Assembly (NCBI GenBank): GCA_012934845.2
Contig: WNNJ02000541.1
Location: 19,534 to 83,533, forward strand
Source: Pomphorhynchus laevis
Lineage: Eukaryota; Acanthocephala; Palaeacanthocephala; Echinorhynchida; Pomphorhynchidae
Direction of reading: 5' to 3'
DNA length: 64,000 bases
Shown: one piece after another, positions 44,570 to 56,001 of the stretch
Position numbering within the stretch: the stretch's first letter is position 1
How the letters are laid out: the number at the start of each line of letters is the position of its first letter
Made by a program: the position numbers and the translations under genes
The notes under the pieces: model-generated
The model's database searches: none
Told to the model about the DNA's origin: nothing
What the model saw: the letters and a program-made list of their open reading frames with translations, nothing else

Positions 44570-45540
44570 CAACGACATATGTTTTCAAGAGAGGGTTTTA
44601 CTCAAGGTGATCCCTTGTTGATGGTACATTCGCTGCAGCCACCCTTCTCTTGATGCAACGCATACACCAAGATTTTCCCCACGTGTTTCAGAAATGGTAC
44701 GCTGACGACCTGTCATATGTTGGCTCGGCTCAAGATTTATCCGCAGTACTTGATATGGTGATGGGTGTTTGGCTCGCTTACGGCTTATATGACGACAAAG
44801 AAATGAAAAAGTTTTGCAGCTAAGAATAACCCGATAATGGATAATTTATTCTCATCGAATGCGCTTAAATGAAAAACGAAAGCAATTCTTCAACCGCAAT
44901 CGGAGAGAACGTCCACTTGGCTATTTTCCAAAATTTTTTAGAATGTGATTTTTTCATCTTTCAAAAATTTGGTTTACAGGCTGTATAAGCGCTCGATACA
45001 CTTAGTCACTTCAAAACGTACCGCATAAATGTGTATGTGGTCATATTAATAGTGTTGGGCATTCACTATCCTGAAAGGTTAATGGAAATATATTCTAAGA
45101 TACAATGCAGTCTGAGATATCTTCGACAGAATATTGTTCAAGGCGTTAAGACACATTGACATTAAGCCCGTCTAATAAGTTGATAGATCCTTCGAATTTT
45201 TTTAATTTATCAATAAAAAAGAATCGCCGTGCTCAGGTACGCGATTAGCTATTTTAGATATTGTTGGCCTGATCCGGGTTCAATCGATCAGCTGGAAAAT
45301 CCTTGTGTAGTGTGTCGAGCCATCGCAATTTAGATATTGCGTGCGCAGGTCTATTTGGCAGTGTAATCGAGTCGACATTCTTTGATGTCACCATACATAA
45401 TCTCTTTGCTCTGTCTTACATTAATCCAAAGCCTGCAATCATATGTGAATTCCATGAGAATAAGAAGCGCGTTAAATATATGAAAAGAATGATCACCATC
45501 AAAGATGCCTCGATCATACCGCTTCTATTTTAGGCATTAG
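44570..45540 (+). mobile_element. Family R relic, internally deleted
   Basis: Starts near the RT motif B region, then a catalytic box FQKWYADDLSYVGSAQDLSA at ~44690. Sequence between RT and C-terminus is lost. The frame 45303-45533 has DIACAGLFGSVIESTFFDVT and EFHENKKRVKYMKR, matching RCTGLFGNLTERSFMDVCVF and HENRKQAKY of the intact copy at 1-2779. A related scrap (AGCTGGTAAATCCTTGTGCA) is at 46865. Confidence 0.7.
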
Positions 45541-46009
45541 GCGTAGTATCCTAGAAAGTCGTATCAGTGATTAAACTTCTTACAAAAAAAGAGTCACAGG
45601 GAACTTGGACGTACGCTGACGTAATCAACTCAATGTGAAAACGCATAGCTATCTCATGGTTAAGGCTAACTCATAGATTTTGCAATTTAACAAGTTTATT
45701 TACGATGTTGAATGTGGCTGTTTTTAGTCACACAGTGAAAATAATCAATGATAAATTAAATTTTTATTTTGTAGTACCCATTTGAGGTTAACTCGGAAAT
45801 TGTATTATAGAAACCTAATAGCATAGCAGTTCCTCCTGATGACCCCTAATCCTTATTCTTATACATCGTCTGTTATTTATCAGTTTATTCGTAAAAATTG
45901 ACTTTTATTTAAAATTTCAATTTTTTATTTAAACTTGATATAAGTAATATAAAATATTATATTACAATTATTTATTATTTAAAATTACTTATTATAAAAT
46001 TATTTGAGT
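45541..46009. other. Intron 6: unassigned, with dispersed repeat D copy 3 at 45810-45905
   Basis: The repeat D copy begins GAAACCTAATAGCATAGCAG and ends in AAAAATTGACTTTT; its terminal hairpin is decayed. The rest is AT-rich. Confidence 0.6.
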
Positions 46010-46570
46010 TAAGAAGTGCTTCAATATCCGGGTAGTTTAAAATAAGTAAAACGATAAGTAATTTTGGTAAAAATGCGAATCCTAATAAAGTCCGATATTG
46101 TCTTAATCAAAAGAATATTGGTCCAAATAAGCTGAATGTTGCAATTTCTTTACAAATGAAGATTCGCATAAAGAATGTAATACATAACGTTAAAAATTAT
46201 ATTCTCGCTACTATACTTCCCATTCAGTTTCGATGCTACGATAAATGAATATAATCAATATACACATGTATACATAAACATAATCGCTATCATATCGACA
46301 AGATTAATTATGTATATTAAATGCAAGGAGTGCACGTTTATCTATATCGGTCAAACAGGTAGAAAATTTTCTACAAGAGTCAGTGAACATAGGAAATCGT
46401 TAAATTCAGCAAACTACAAATCGCCACTGGCAAACCATGCGCATGAGAATAACCATATAATTGGTTTTAGTAATTCACAAATTATCTGTTTTAAAAGTAA
46501 TTATCGCAAACGTTTAATAAAGAAAGCAGTTACTATTGAATTAATGAAACCAGAACTGAACGTGTAGAAT
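46010..46570 (+). mobile_element. Penelope-like element relic P4 (GIY-YIG end)
   Basis: The frame 46310-46567 (85 codons) reads CKECTFIYIGQTGRKFSTRV, SEHRKSL and later KKAVTIELMKPELNV, a clear PLE-type GIY-YIG nuclease with YIGQTGR and the basic helix. The ~300 bp upstream in the same orientation look like the connector but are frame-broken. Confidence 0.75.
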
Positions 46571-46969
46571 ACATTCAAACTGTACACTCTGTGATCACAC
46601 TTTTATTATTTCAGATAAAAGCTTTCCTGATGATGACAGATTGTTTCTGTCGAAATATTGTAAAGAATTTTGATTTTATTTTCATTTGTTGGGTTTGGCC
46701 TTCCGTTTTAACAAACGATCTACTACTACGATTACTAACCAGCATGTCTCTTTTTTCGTTTGTCGTTAATTTCGTATGGATGCGGGGTCAGTTATCAGTG
46801 TATACCGGGTCAGTTCTCAGTGTATGCGTCCTCCATTTCGCATGGTTGTGGGTCTGATCTGGGTGGAATTGAGCAGCTGGTAAATCCTTGTGCAGAGTGT
46901 CGAGTCATCGCGGATTTGGTCATTCTTTGGGGGTTTACCATTTACTTGGATGCTCAGATCTGTTTTAAC
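46571..46969 (+). other. Unassigned intron sequence with a family R scrap
   Basis: 46850-46917 resembles 45263-45330 (family R C-terminal coding region). The rest (46571-46850) has two short frames without recognised similarity. Confidence 0.4.
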
Positions 46970-47570
46970 CTTTAGTTTTCAACTGCATCCAGAGTTGCTC
47001 GAGCCATCGAAGACGGGTTTATCGCATTTTTATTTCATTGGTGCAACACCATACTGCTGTCGAATCTCGTCATTGAGAGATTCAACACATTGTCGAGACG
47101 AGTTACACAACTCGTTCATCTCAACAATTTAGTCTCCATGACAGCGATGCGATTTCTGTCGTTCTTCGTAATTAGACAGCACACGGCACCATAAAAAGAA
47201 ACAGTACGGATAGTTATAATATATTTTGAATTTGTTAATAGCTTTCATACGTCGATCGCACAGAACACTAGTCGTTGCACCTCACTTGGTCTATTCAGCA
47301 TTGATTCTCGCATTTACTTCAGCTGTAAGAAAATTGTCAACCGAAAATGTTGATCAGAGATATTTACTCAGTCTTTAGGGGATTCAAACGCAAGCATTGT
47401 TGTGCTAAACGGTTACTTCATAACTGGATTTGATTCGCGAGATCCGTTTTATTGTTTGATGACTTGAGAATATCATCCGCATAGAGTATGATATTTAGTG
47501 CCTGCCGCTGTATCTCACTAGTTATTAAATCCAAGGCAATAATGAACAGAAACCAGCATGCCTCCTTTCA
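46970..47570 (-). mobile_element. RTE-like LINE relic, RT C-terminal part
   Basis: On the minus strand: NIILYADDILKSS (~47490), LRLNPLKTE, then TVSFYGAVCC, ITKNDRNRIAVMETKLL and RLDNVLNL. This follows the 'LLYADDV...LNVKKTEY...LYGAECWPLTKK...+ETKMLRW...TRLDRVRN' pattern of RTE-type elements. It ends at a palindrome near 47.55 kb where family S begins on the other strand. Confidence 0.7.
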
Positions 47571-47590
47571 TAGATGCATGCTGGTTTCCT
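47546..47590. repeat. Palindrome at the junction of two retroelement relics
   Basis: GAAACCAGCATGC and its exact complement GCATGCTGGTTTC flank a ~14-nt loop. Confidence 0.75.
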
Positions 47591-47599
47591 TCTTTCAGA

Positions 47600-49470
47600 C
47601 AACAATCGGAATCAATATTTTGAGAGCTGCTATTAGTCCAAATCAATACTTTGGAGAAGCGATCGCTGCGTCGCTTGCAAAATACCGCATATTTTACCGT
47701 TTGTCGACTTGTTACGACTACCAGAGTGATCTTATATTCGGCGACAAACGTAACTTCTAGATGAAGGCGTTCAACATGGAGACCCATTGGGCCCTATACT
47801 ATTTTGCCTCACCTTAACAGCTTGACACACTAAACTGGTATGTCAATTCGCATCCGGTGTGCTCGCCGATTATTTTCTCCTTATACAGCTGGGCGTCGGT
47901 ACTTTGCTCAGAATCAAAGCGACAATACATGCATCTTGCGTGTTCATGCGTGACATGGATAGTCGTATCCTCAACAGCTTTAACAGCTTAAACTGCTTTG
48001 ACAGCCTTAATTACTTTAACTACTTAAACAGAGATGCAAACCTGCGCTGCGTCGCTCGCGGAATAACGCATATTTTACCGTTTGTTGAACTTGTTACGAC
48101 CGCCAGAGCGAGCTTATATTCGGCGACAAACGTAACTTCTAGATGAAGGCGTTCAACATGGAGACCCATTGGGCCATATACTATCTTGACCAACCGTAAC
48201 AGCTTGACACTAAGCATTAAATCCAGTCTTAACTAATTGTACTTCGACGACTGCGTTCTGGGTGGCAGGTGGAGGATATTCTGGCCGATATCCACAAAAT
48301 TCAGGCTGACGGAGCCGAAATTGGATTGCAATAAAACTTCCAAAAGTGCGAAGTGATCACCGAAAGCAGGAATGTGAGCTAAGCTATAACGTGCAACTAA
48401 CAGGGTGCAAGACTCACACCTGAAGATTTACAGTTTCTGGGTGGGCTGGTTGGCGGGCAAGCAAGCATCGACAACGCCCTAAGCTGCGCAGTCAACTAGC
48501 TTTATAATGCCGTAATAAGATTCACCGATTTGAGCGCTCACAACGCCTATGTACCCCTGGTACATAAGTAAAATACTTTACTTTTTGACACTGACGTTTG
48601 AAGACTATTAATCGAAATACTCCATGTGCCACTGTTCAACGAAGTCTTGAGGCAAGCGACCTTACTGATCTGTCTTGGAGGCCTCGTTGTTTGCCAGGCA
48701 TTGGAGGATGCCCTTCCTGCGTACGGTTCATCCATCAACGACATAATGGAAATAAAGATACTGTTACGGAACTGTCTACCTTTAACCCTTCGCTTTTCAT
48801 AATCAGACTGAGAGAATACCACAAATCAATGGAACGCGGAATTTTGACGACTATTACATTGGATCAAATATCTCAAAAATGGTTGATGGCCGAACACTAC
48901 GAAGCGTCCCTACAGAGACTTGACGACGAAGCACAGTCAACAGAATCTCGAGCCCCATTCATCGCAGTAACATCAAGGTTGTTCGGGGTTTATCTTTTAG
49001 CGCTACCGATCACATCCGTCGGTACACGACTTGATGACCGATCAATTTATATCGCCCTGGCGTTGAGGCTCGGTGTTCAATGATTTTATCTTGATCGGTG
49101 TATTTGCGAAGTGTCGTTCCCGGGTCACAGTGCTTATGCCTCAGACTGCAGCAGAATAACTTCTCGTCACCATCGACATGTTGCGGTCGACGAGATTTTG
49201 AGAATGGCTCTTGCTGATTCGGGATCCCCGTTCAGACTCGAGCCGGCATACTTTGACCGAGATGATGGCAAACGACCCAATGGTGCAACTTTTATACAAT
49301 AGAAAACTGGCAATATATTTGTTTGGGATTTCACTTGCTTGAACTCCCTGGCCGCCAGTCATGTCACACATGCAGTGTCTTCTGCTTGCGCTTTTGCAGC
49401 CCGCGCGGAGCAGCTCAAGCGAACTAAATACAGCTGCTTGAAGAAATTCAATATCATAACAAATCATGGC
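47600..49470 (+). mobile_element. Family S retroelement relic, with an internal ~170-bp duplication
   Basis: Around 47720-47800 the reading LIFGDKRNF...METHWAL parallels the 'FWGDSVLQSAEGVQQGDPLGPLL' block. 47640-47830 is repeated at 48040-48215. Then VEDILADIHKIQADGAEIGL (~48270) follows the catalytic box position. The 161-codon frame 48598-49083 has NRNTPCATVQRSLEASDLTD (~48600) and LPITSVGTRLDDRSIYIALA (~49000). Last come DDGKRPNGATFIQ (~49265), WDFTCLNSLAASHVTHAVSS and an AE..KRTKYS tail ending ~49440. The zinc-like CxC motif before the His region is replaced here by a frame change at ~49085. Confidence 0.75.
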
Positions 49471-49499
49471 TCTTTTAAATTTAATTATTTTATGTATGT

Positions 49500-51200
49500 T
49501 ATTTAATATTATATAGTATGCATGGATGCTTATTCAAAAATATGTTTATTGTCAATTTAAAATGTCATCTTTACGATATAAATTAATAGTAGTTTTAGTT
49601 AATGTTAATTTAATGTTCATATCTAGATATACACCTTCTTTATCATTAATATTGGTTTTGTTAAGAATAAGGATTTCTGGATAAATTTGTTTACTAATTG
49701 AATAAAAATTGTTAAAGTTAAATACACATATATCATCAATATATCGAATTGTATTTTTCATATCTTTATATAATTTAGATTTATTTTACAAATAAATATA
49801 ATACAAAGTATGTTTTTTATTATCTATCTATAAACATTTTCCGCTAATGATTTTTTATTTAATTTTAATATTATTGTGTGGTTTTGTATATTTTACTATT
49901 TTCTGCTTGATGATTTCTTTATATTAAGCTAATTTTAAATATGTATCTACTAAATTATTTAAATAATTTTGAAGAAAATTTATATCGTTACAAATTATTG
50001 CAATTCTTAAGATTTCATTATTTTCATTATCATGAAAAATATGTCATCTTTACAATATAAATTAATTGTAGATTTAATTGATGTTAATTTAATATTCATA
50101 TATATACCTTCTTTATTATTAGTTTTATTTTGTTCACTAATTGAATAAAAATTATTAGAATTAAATACACATGTATCATCAATATATCGAAACATATATC
50201 TTTATATAACTCTTATAAATTTTTAAAAGTTTTGGACAAATATAATTTCTATAAAGCTAAAAAATAAATCAGCTATAATTGGGCTACTATGACCTCCCAT
50301 TGTCACACCTCTTATTTGTCTAAATATAGATGCCCCTACCTTCAAATATTTTGTTTAAATATTTAAGGATTCTAATAATTGAATTTTATCCATATATTTA
50401 TATTTACTTGATGGTTTAATTTTTGTTAGATAAGCGTTATAGTTATTATAACATATATATGTATTATTTATATGTATTTTATTAGATATGCGTTATAGTT
50501 ATTATAACATGTGTAAATCTTTTTCCGAATATAACATTAATTAATTTTTCTAAACCTTCTTTTATATCTACTAAATCTAGATTTCTATAAAGGGTACTAA
50601 AATCGTATGTATTTATATTTTGAAAATTTATTCCTTTTGTGTGTTCTAAAAATTCCTTTGTAGAATTAATACTGAAATAGTGTTTTATACCAGTATTAAT
50701 TTCGATTACTTTACAATATTTTTTAAAGTGTGCTTTAATTGCTTTAAGTATTTTATTCATATAAACAGAAAGTGGTTTCAATGTACATTTAAACGCACTA
50801 CATATGAACCTAGGTTTTATTGGATTTTTATGTAATTTTGGATTCCAATATAATATAGGTATAGTTTTATTATCTGATTCAACCTTTATACCCTTTTTAT
50901 CCTTTATAGAACAGTGACTTGTAATAATTGTTTCTAAATAGACTCACTACGTTCATATGTTTGATTTACATTTAAATCATATATATATTTCCGAGTATAA
51001 AATTAATTAAATTTGCTAGCGCTTCTTCAATATCTACTAAATCTAGATTTGTATAAAGCGTACTAAAATCGTATGTATTTATATTTTGAAAATTTATTCC
51101 TTTTGTCTGTTCTAAAAATTCTTTTGTAGAATTAATACTAAAATAGTGTTTTATACCAGTATTAGTTTCGATTTACTTGCAATATTTAAAAATAAAACAA
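49500..51200 (-). mobile_element. P1-family Penelope-like relics, two or three overlapping copies
   Basis: Minus-strand frames 49761-49552 and 50195-50007 both contain the same RT segment (RYIDDICVFNFNNFYSISKQ; RYIDDTCVFNSNNFYSISEQ), so it occurs twice. The frame 50781-50482 (MKPLSVYMNKILKAIKAHFK, TYDFSTLYRNLDLVDIKEG) matches the plus-strand element at 18.6-18.9 kb. A third partial copy of that segment is at ~51000-51190. All are broken and AT-rich. Confidence 0.7.
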
Positions 51201-52069
51201 TGTGTGCATCGAATATTTCATTAAAATAAAGTTAAATTATTTGTCGCTTTACACAAATGCGTTATGCTGACTACTTACATACTCAAACACTGTTAAAGGC
51301 CATTCTACTAGAACGCAGTTGCCAATGTCCTACCTTCAATTCAGTTTTGATTGGAAAACATAGCTCGTTATTATTATTCGTCTCTTTCGGTTCTATTAAA
51401 GCATTAAAAAACTCCGTCCTGGTTTAATAAATTTGCAATAAATGAAATTGCTTTTTGTTAGGTTTAATTACAAACCTAGATAGAACAAACATATAGCAAT
51501 CATTAGGTGTTATTTGTAACGCATCCAAGATATCTTCAACTGTGATATTTTCTACTAATCTTTCAATATAATGGTGTGTAAGCTTCATCTAGTTTAAAGC
51601 TGCTCTTCTTCAGAATGCTTGTTGCATTAGCTAGTTTTTTCTTTTTTATCTCATGCATAATTGCTCTAATTTCTATTGAATCATCGATTTGTAATCTGCT
51701 GCTTTCCAACATTAAAATGTTGTTTTTTATGGTTAATAATCTACGAATTAGTCTTATAGACTGCATCATTCTTAGTGTCAGTTCCGAATCCCTTTGATAT
51801 TGATTTAATAACGATTGATTATTGATTTATAACGATTTTTAGTAGTGAGTTATAAACTTGACCACTAGAAGATATGAAATTATTTCAGAATGTTTTTTTA
51901 ACAATTTTAAATATGTTTTACAATATGCGGCGTGTTAAACGTTTACTAATGACAAACATTTGATGCATTGTGGGATTAATAATATTTGATAGGATTATTA
52001 TTTTTGTTCTTAGGCTTAAATTCATTAAATGTTTCCTTTTCTTTTGATTTCGCTTGTATTTCTATTTAG
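51201..52069 (+). other. End of intron 6
   Basis: A minus frame at 51769-51563 (IRAIMHEIKKKKLANATSIL) recalls the linker of family R or S elements but is too short to assign. The rest is AT-rich. Acceptor AG at 52068-52069 follows a good polypyrimidine stretch. Confidence 0.5.
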
Positions 52070-52179
52070 ACTTCAACTAAACGCGGTGTATTTAAATATA
52101 TCACAGCTACACGGAGATCGCTTTTCAACGTGACTGGGAAGGTTATGACCTCTGAATCTACACCAGGTTCATCGTTGAA
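52070..52179 (+). CDS. TRAPPC8: TRAPPC8-like, exon G
   Basis: Reads TSTKRGVFKYITATRRSLFN then VTGKVMTSESTPGSSLK. It matches 'LISRKGLSRSLFSATKKWFSG' of TRAPPC8 directly after the exon F segment. Acceptor TTTAG and strong GTAAGT donor (52180), phase 2. No later exon is seen to 64000, so intron 7 exceeds 11.8 kb and the rest of the gene lies to the right. Confidence 0.8.
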
Positions 52180-52249
52180 GTAAGTTATCTGATATTAAAA
52201 GATTTTAGAATAAATACAAAAAAATATAAAGAATTATTGTACCTGGATC

Positions 52250-52495
52250 AAAGAAAGAAGAAACATGTTATTGATATTTTGCTAACCAGATACTATGTGA
52301 TACTATATCTGATATTATGCTAACCTTCGCTATTAGCATCTTCAGAAAATTACCTGAAGATAAATTAGTAATTTTTGATTACTTATTTTTAATTACTAAT
52401 TCATTCTGAAAATAAACTAGTAATTTTTGAAGATGTTAATTGAGTTTAGCGAAATTAAGAAAATCTTCTATTTTTGATCCATCACCTATAATTTG
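52250..52495. repeat. Class A hammerhead remnants, inverted pair
   Basis: Minus strand at ~52343-52272: CUGAAGA, GCUAA... and a GUUAGC arm, but with a ~50-nt insertion in loop II and CAAA in place of GAAA. A decayed plus-strand counterpart (GAAGATGTTAA...TTTAGCGAAA) is at ~52437-52470. Both are flanked by TGGATCAAA-type words, as at 33270. Confidence 0.6.
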
Positions 52496-52799
52496 TTATC
52501 AATAAATGAATCATTATCAACTATTTTAAAAATGACAATACGTTTTTATCATTTTCAAAATACGTATAAAATCACAATATATACACAATAGAATTAAACA
52601 AAAGTAAATCAACCATGCATTCATCACGATGAATGCATGGTTGAGAGTCTTCGAAAGGTATGGTTTATTGTATTGAGTTATCCTCTTGCTTTAGTATGCG
52701 AATGGTAACTTTTTAGATCTTCATCAAAAATGGAGGTAGCGTCATCTACATATAGCCTTATATTCCAGTTAGTTCTTTAAATGATATAAAGAAGTATTA
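52496..52799. other. Intron 7: AT-rich, with a palindrome near 52613-52643
   Basis: AACCATGCATTCATC / GATGAATGCATGGTT is a perfect hairpin. No coding signal. Confidence 0.6.
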
Positions 52800-54090
52800 A
52801 ACAAAAGTAATATAAAAACATAATCATCCATAATAATCATCCAAGGCACCTTAACACACGCTTTAACAATGTTTAAAGCTCGAAAAGCAGAATTACTATT
52901 AATCTGAATCATCAGAGAGAATTATTGAAGTAACTGTACTGATGAGATCCGTTAGAGCAAAACGCGTCTAACGTTGTTGAAGTTTGTCGTCACACATAGG
53001 ATGACTGGGCATACGTAGCAACTTTGAATATTGCGAGAATAATTCGGTTTTATTTCTAGGTATCATGTGGATATATATAATGCTGCCTGGTGTTTCCTTC
53101 CTCATGAGGAAAACATATTAATTTATTTATGAGTATACCATTGGGTGTGTAAGGCCAGGTGTAACAACAAATTATATTTTATATATTTGTACACTTTAAA
53201 GTGTCCCTGTTAAACAGCATTTCTATTAAAAGGAATGTAGTGCCTGATTCATGGTTAAACTGCAATACGCACTGCCATGTACAAAGCTTATGTTAAATTC
53301 CCTCTGATGATTAAGATTAAGGGTAGTTTTGTTTTTCGAGTTTTAACAATGTTTAAGCGTGTGTTAAGGTGTCTATGGATGATTACTGAATTCACGGCAC
53401 TGATAAGCTCCGTTGGAGCTAAACGTGTCTACCGTTGTTATAGTTTTTCGTTACACATAGGATGACTGGGCATACGTAGCGACCTTGAATATTGCCAAAA
53501 TAATTCGGTTCTATTTCTTGATCTGATGAGGATATATAGAATGCTGCCTGGTGTTTATGCCTCTTTATGATGAAAGCATAGTGATTTATTTATGGGCACA
53601 CCATTGTGTGTCCCAGGGCAGGTGTAACAACAATTTATATTTTATATATTTGTACACTTTAAAGTGTCCCTGTAAAACAGCATTTCTATCAAAAGGAATT
53701 TAGTGCCTGCTGCATGGTTAAACTGCAATACGCACTGCCATGTACAAAGCTTATGCTAAATTCCCTATGATGATTCAGATTAGGGGTAGTTCTGCTTTTC
53801 GAGTTTAAACAATGTTTAAGCGTGTGTTGAGGTGTCTATGGATGATTATTGAATTCACGGTACTGATGACCTCCTTAGAGCAAAATGCGTCTAACGTTGT
53901 TGAAGTTTGTTGTCAGACATAGGATGACTGATCATACGTAGCAACTTTGAATATTGCCAAAACAATTCGTTTCTATTTCTTGTTCTGATGATGATATATA
54001 TAATGCTGCCTTGTGTTTATGCCTCATCACGAGGAAAACTGATTTATTTATGAGTACACCACTTTGGTGTCCCAGGGCACATGCACGAAG
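52800..54090 (+). repeat. Class C tandem repeat, three ~460-bp units each with a hammerhead
   Basis: Three head-to-tail units share AGTGTCCCTGT(A/T)AAACAGC, ATACGCACTGCCATG, GGATGACTG and a hammerhead core. The CUGAUGA-type boxes start at 52939, 53400 and 53863, 461 and 463 bp apart. Stem II is CTC/GAG in the latter two, and GAAA is altered in all three (CAAA, UAAA, CAAA). So these are probably older, partly dead copies of the units at 57.0-57.96 kb. Confidence 0.85.
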
Positions 54091-54099
54091 CACAGTTTA

Positions 54100-54522
54100 A
54101 CACAATCGGATTTAAAATTATATAAATGTATCCTTCAAAAGATCCTGTGAGAAAGCAAGCAACGACAGCAAGTAAAAGTCCTGTTGAATAAAATTAGGAT
54201 GATCCGGAAAACACATGGTTAGTTTAAAGAGACAATGCCCATGCTTCCACGTAAGCAAATTCTCGGAGTTTGCTTACGTGGAAAATTCTCATATCGACTG
54301 ATGGTAGTTCACCCTAGTGATGAGTGCTGCTGGCTACCATCGGCTCGTCTAGGAGTGATAAACAAGTATGCTCTACTTGTAATCGAACTCCGATTTTTGG
54401 CAACATTTACAGTTATATACATATATATAATAAGAGTTTCGTTTGAATCGGTATATTTATTTGTTACACCTGCCCTCAGACACCCAATGGTGTACTCGTA
54501 AATAAATCACTATGTTTTCCTC
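54100..54522 (+). repeat. Inverted scraps of class E and class C units, with a 15-bp hairpin
   Basis: 54110-54365 is a plus-oriented relative of the 56-kb class E unit (GTGATGAGTGCTGC, GGCTACCATC, CTCGTCTAGGAGTGA), with its GAAA arm missing. A perfect hairpin TTCCACGTAAGCAAA / TTTGCTTACGTGGAA is at 54244-54282. 54461-54540 is the reverse complement of the class C unit end. Confidence 0.65.
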
Positions 54523-55760
54523 ATGATGAGGCATAAACATAAGGCAGCATTCTATATATTCTCCAACATGGACAGTGACTGTTCGAACGCCCTAAGAGAA
54601 TTACGAATGAACGATGCGATTGTAATTCGAACAGCTGATAAAAGAGGCAAGGTTGTGGTATGCGCAAAAATGATTACATCACTGATGCAAAAAAAACACC
54701 TCCGATTAAATAATAAACACATTCACGTTTGAAGGACAACTATACAAGCAGATACAAGGAACTGCAATGAGAACACCAGTTAGGCCGACCTACGCCGGAC
54801 TCTATATTTAGACAATTATATTTATACAATTATACGAATTGTATAAATCGCCCAATAACATGGATGCGTTTTGTCGATGACATCCTACTTGTCTGATTAT
54901 ACAATAGTGAAAAATGCCTTGAGGAGTTTGTGTACGTGATTTAAATAACCATTGCGAACTCAGATTTACTCTTGACTACGCTGACGACCAACGTACACCT
55001 TTCCTCGATTGCTTAATTTATAAAAGTACTGCCGGACAATGGGAAACAATGCTTTTTCACAAATTCGACGACATGAAATCGTATATTCACGATATAATTT
55101 AACACCCAACTCTTACAAAACGATTAATTATACACAATAAGGCACACTGGGCTTTGAAAAATTGTTCAACCCATGAAACTTTCGAAGAACAACTAATGTT
55201 GCTGTATGCTTAGTTAACGAGACGTGGGTATACACACCGCCAGGTTCTCACACAGTTTTCATATATTCCTGAGCTAGACAGAAAAATCAAACTAACAATG
55301 GAATGCACCAATCCAAACAGCAATGAGAATACTATTAATCTCATTGTGACCTTCCATACTGGCATCGTTCCAACGTTCATTAAATTTGGCATTTTAAGAA
55401 ATTCCTGCGACAATAAGACATAACATACAAAAACCTCTGATAAGATACCGGAACTCAGGAAATCTTAACGGGATGCTACAATACATGTCACCGATTAGCA
55501 CTGAAGGAAATGGATCAGACCGTTGTGGAGACCGAATATGCGCGAATTACCTCTCACATAACGGGTCTCTCATACATAATAGACGCTGAATTCAACTGTA
55601 TTGACCGTCTATTGTGTAAAAAGGAATATGTCGAAATCTAGGATACACTAGTTTTATATATTTTTAATAACTGCTTTTAATTCATAAATTATCGTGTGCT
55701 TGTTTTTCAGATTTGATAAAGAACGTTAGTTCGAAACGTTAAATAAAAGTTCTGTCTCTT
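54523..55760 (+). mobile_element. Penelope-like element relic P5
   Basis: The frame 54523-54732 has NALRELRMNDAIVIRTADKR, the PLE '..L..LR.D..IVI..ADKG' start. Then LYKQIQGTAM at ~54740, RFVDDILL at ~54870 and RYRNSGNL in the connector (~55445). It is heavily broken. The 3' end has a hammerhead-like motif (55713-55740). Confidence 0.65.
55705..55750 (+). ncRNA. Hammerhead-like motif at the 3' end of P5, UUGAUAA variant
   Basis: UUGAUAA 55713-55719, stem II GAAC/GUUC (55721-55724 with 55729-55732, loop GUUA), GAAA 55733-55736, CGUU. It has the same two core substitutions (C3 to U, G8 to A) as P3 but an unrelated stem II. Confidence 0.55.
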
Positions 55761-55917
55761 TGCTGAGGGAATATATATCTGATTTTAATATTAATCAAGT
55801 ACATCTTAAGGGGTCCCGGCTGCTTGTAATGCCGGAAATATCTGAAAATTCTATATATATATTGGTAATGATATTTATTTCTGTCTTTTTGGGCGGATTG
55901 ACTCAATTACAATCATG

Positions 55918-55995
<78 letters not shown>
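55918..55995. repeat. (TA)n microsatellite
   Basis: About 78 bp of near-perfect TA repeats at the left edge of the class E array. Confidence 0.95.
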
Positions 55996-56001
<6 letters not shown>

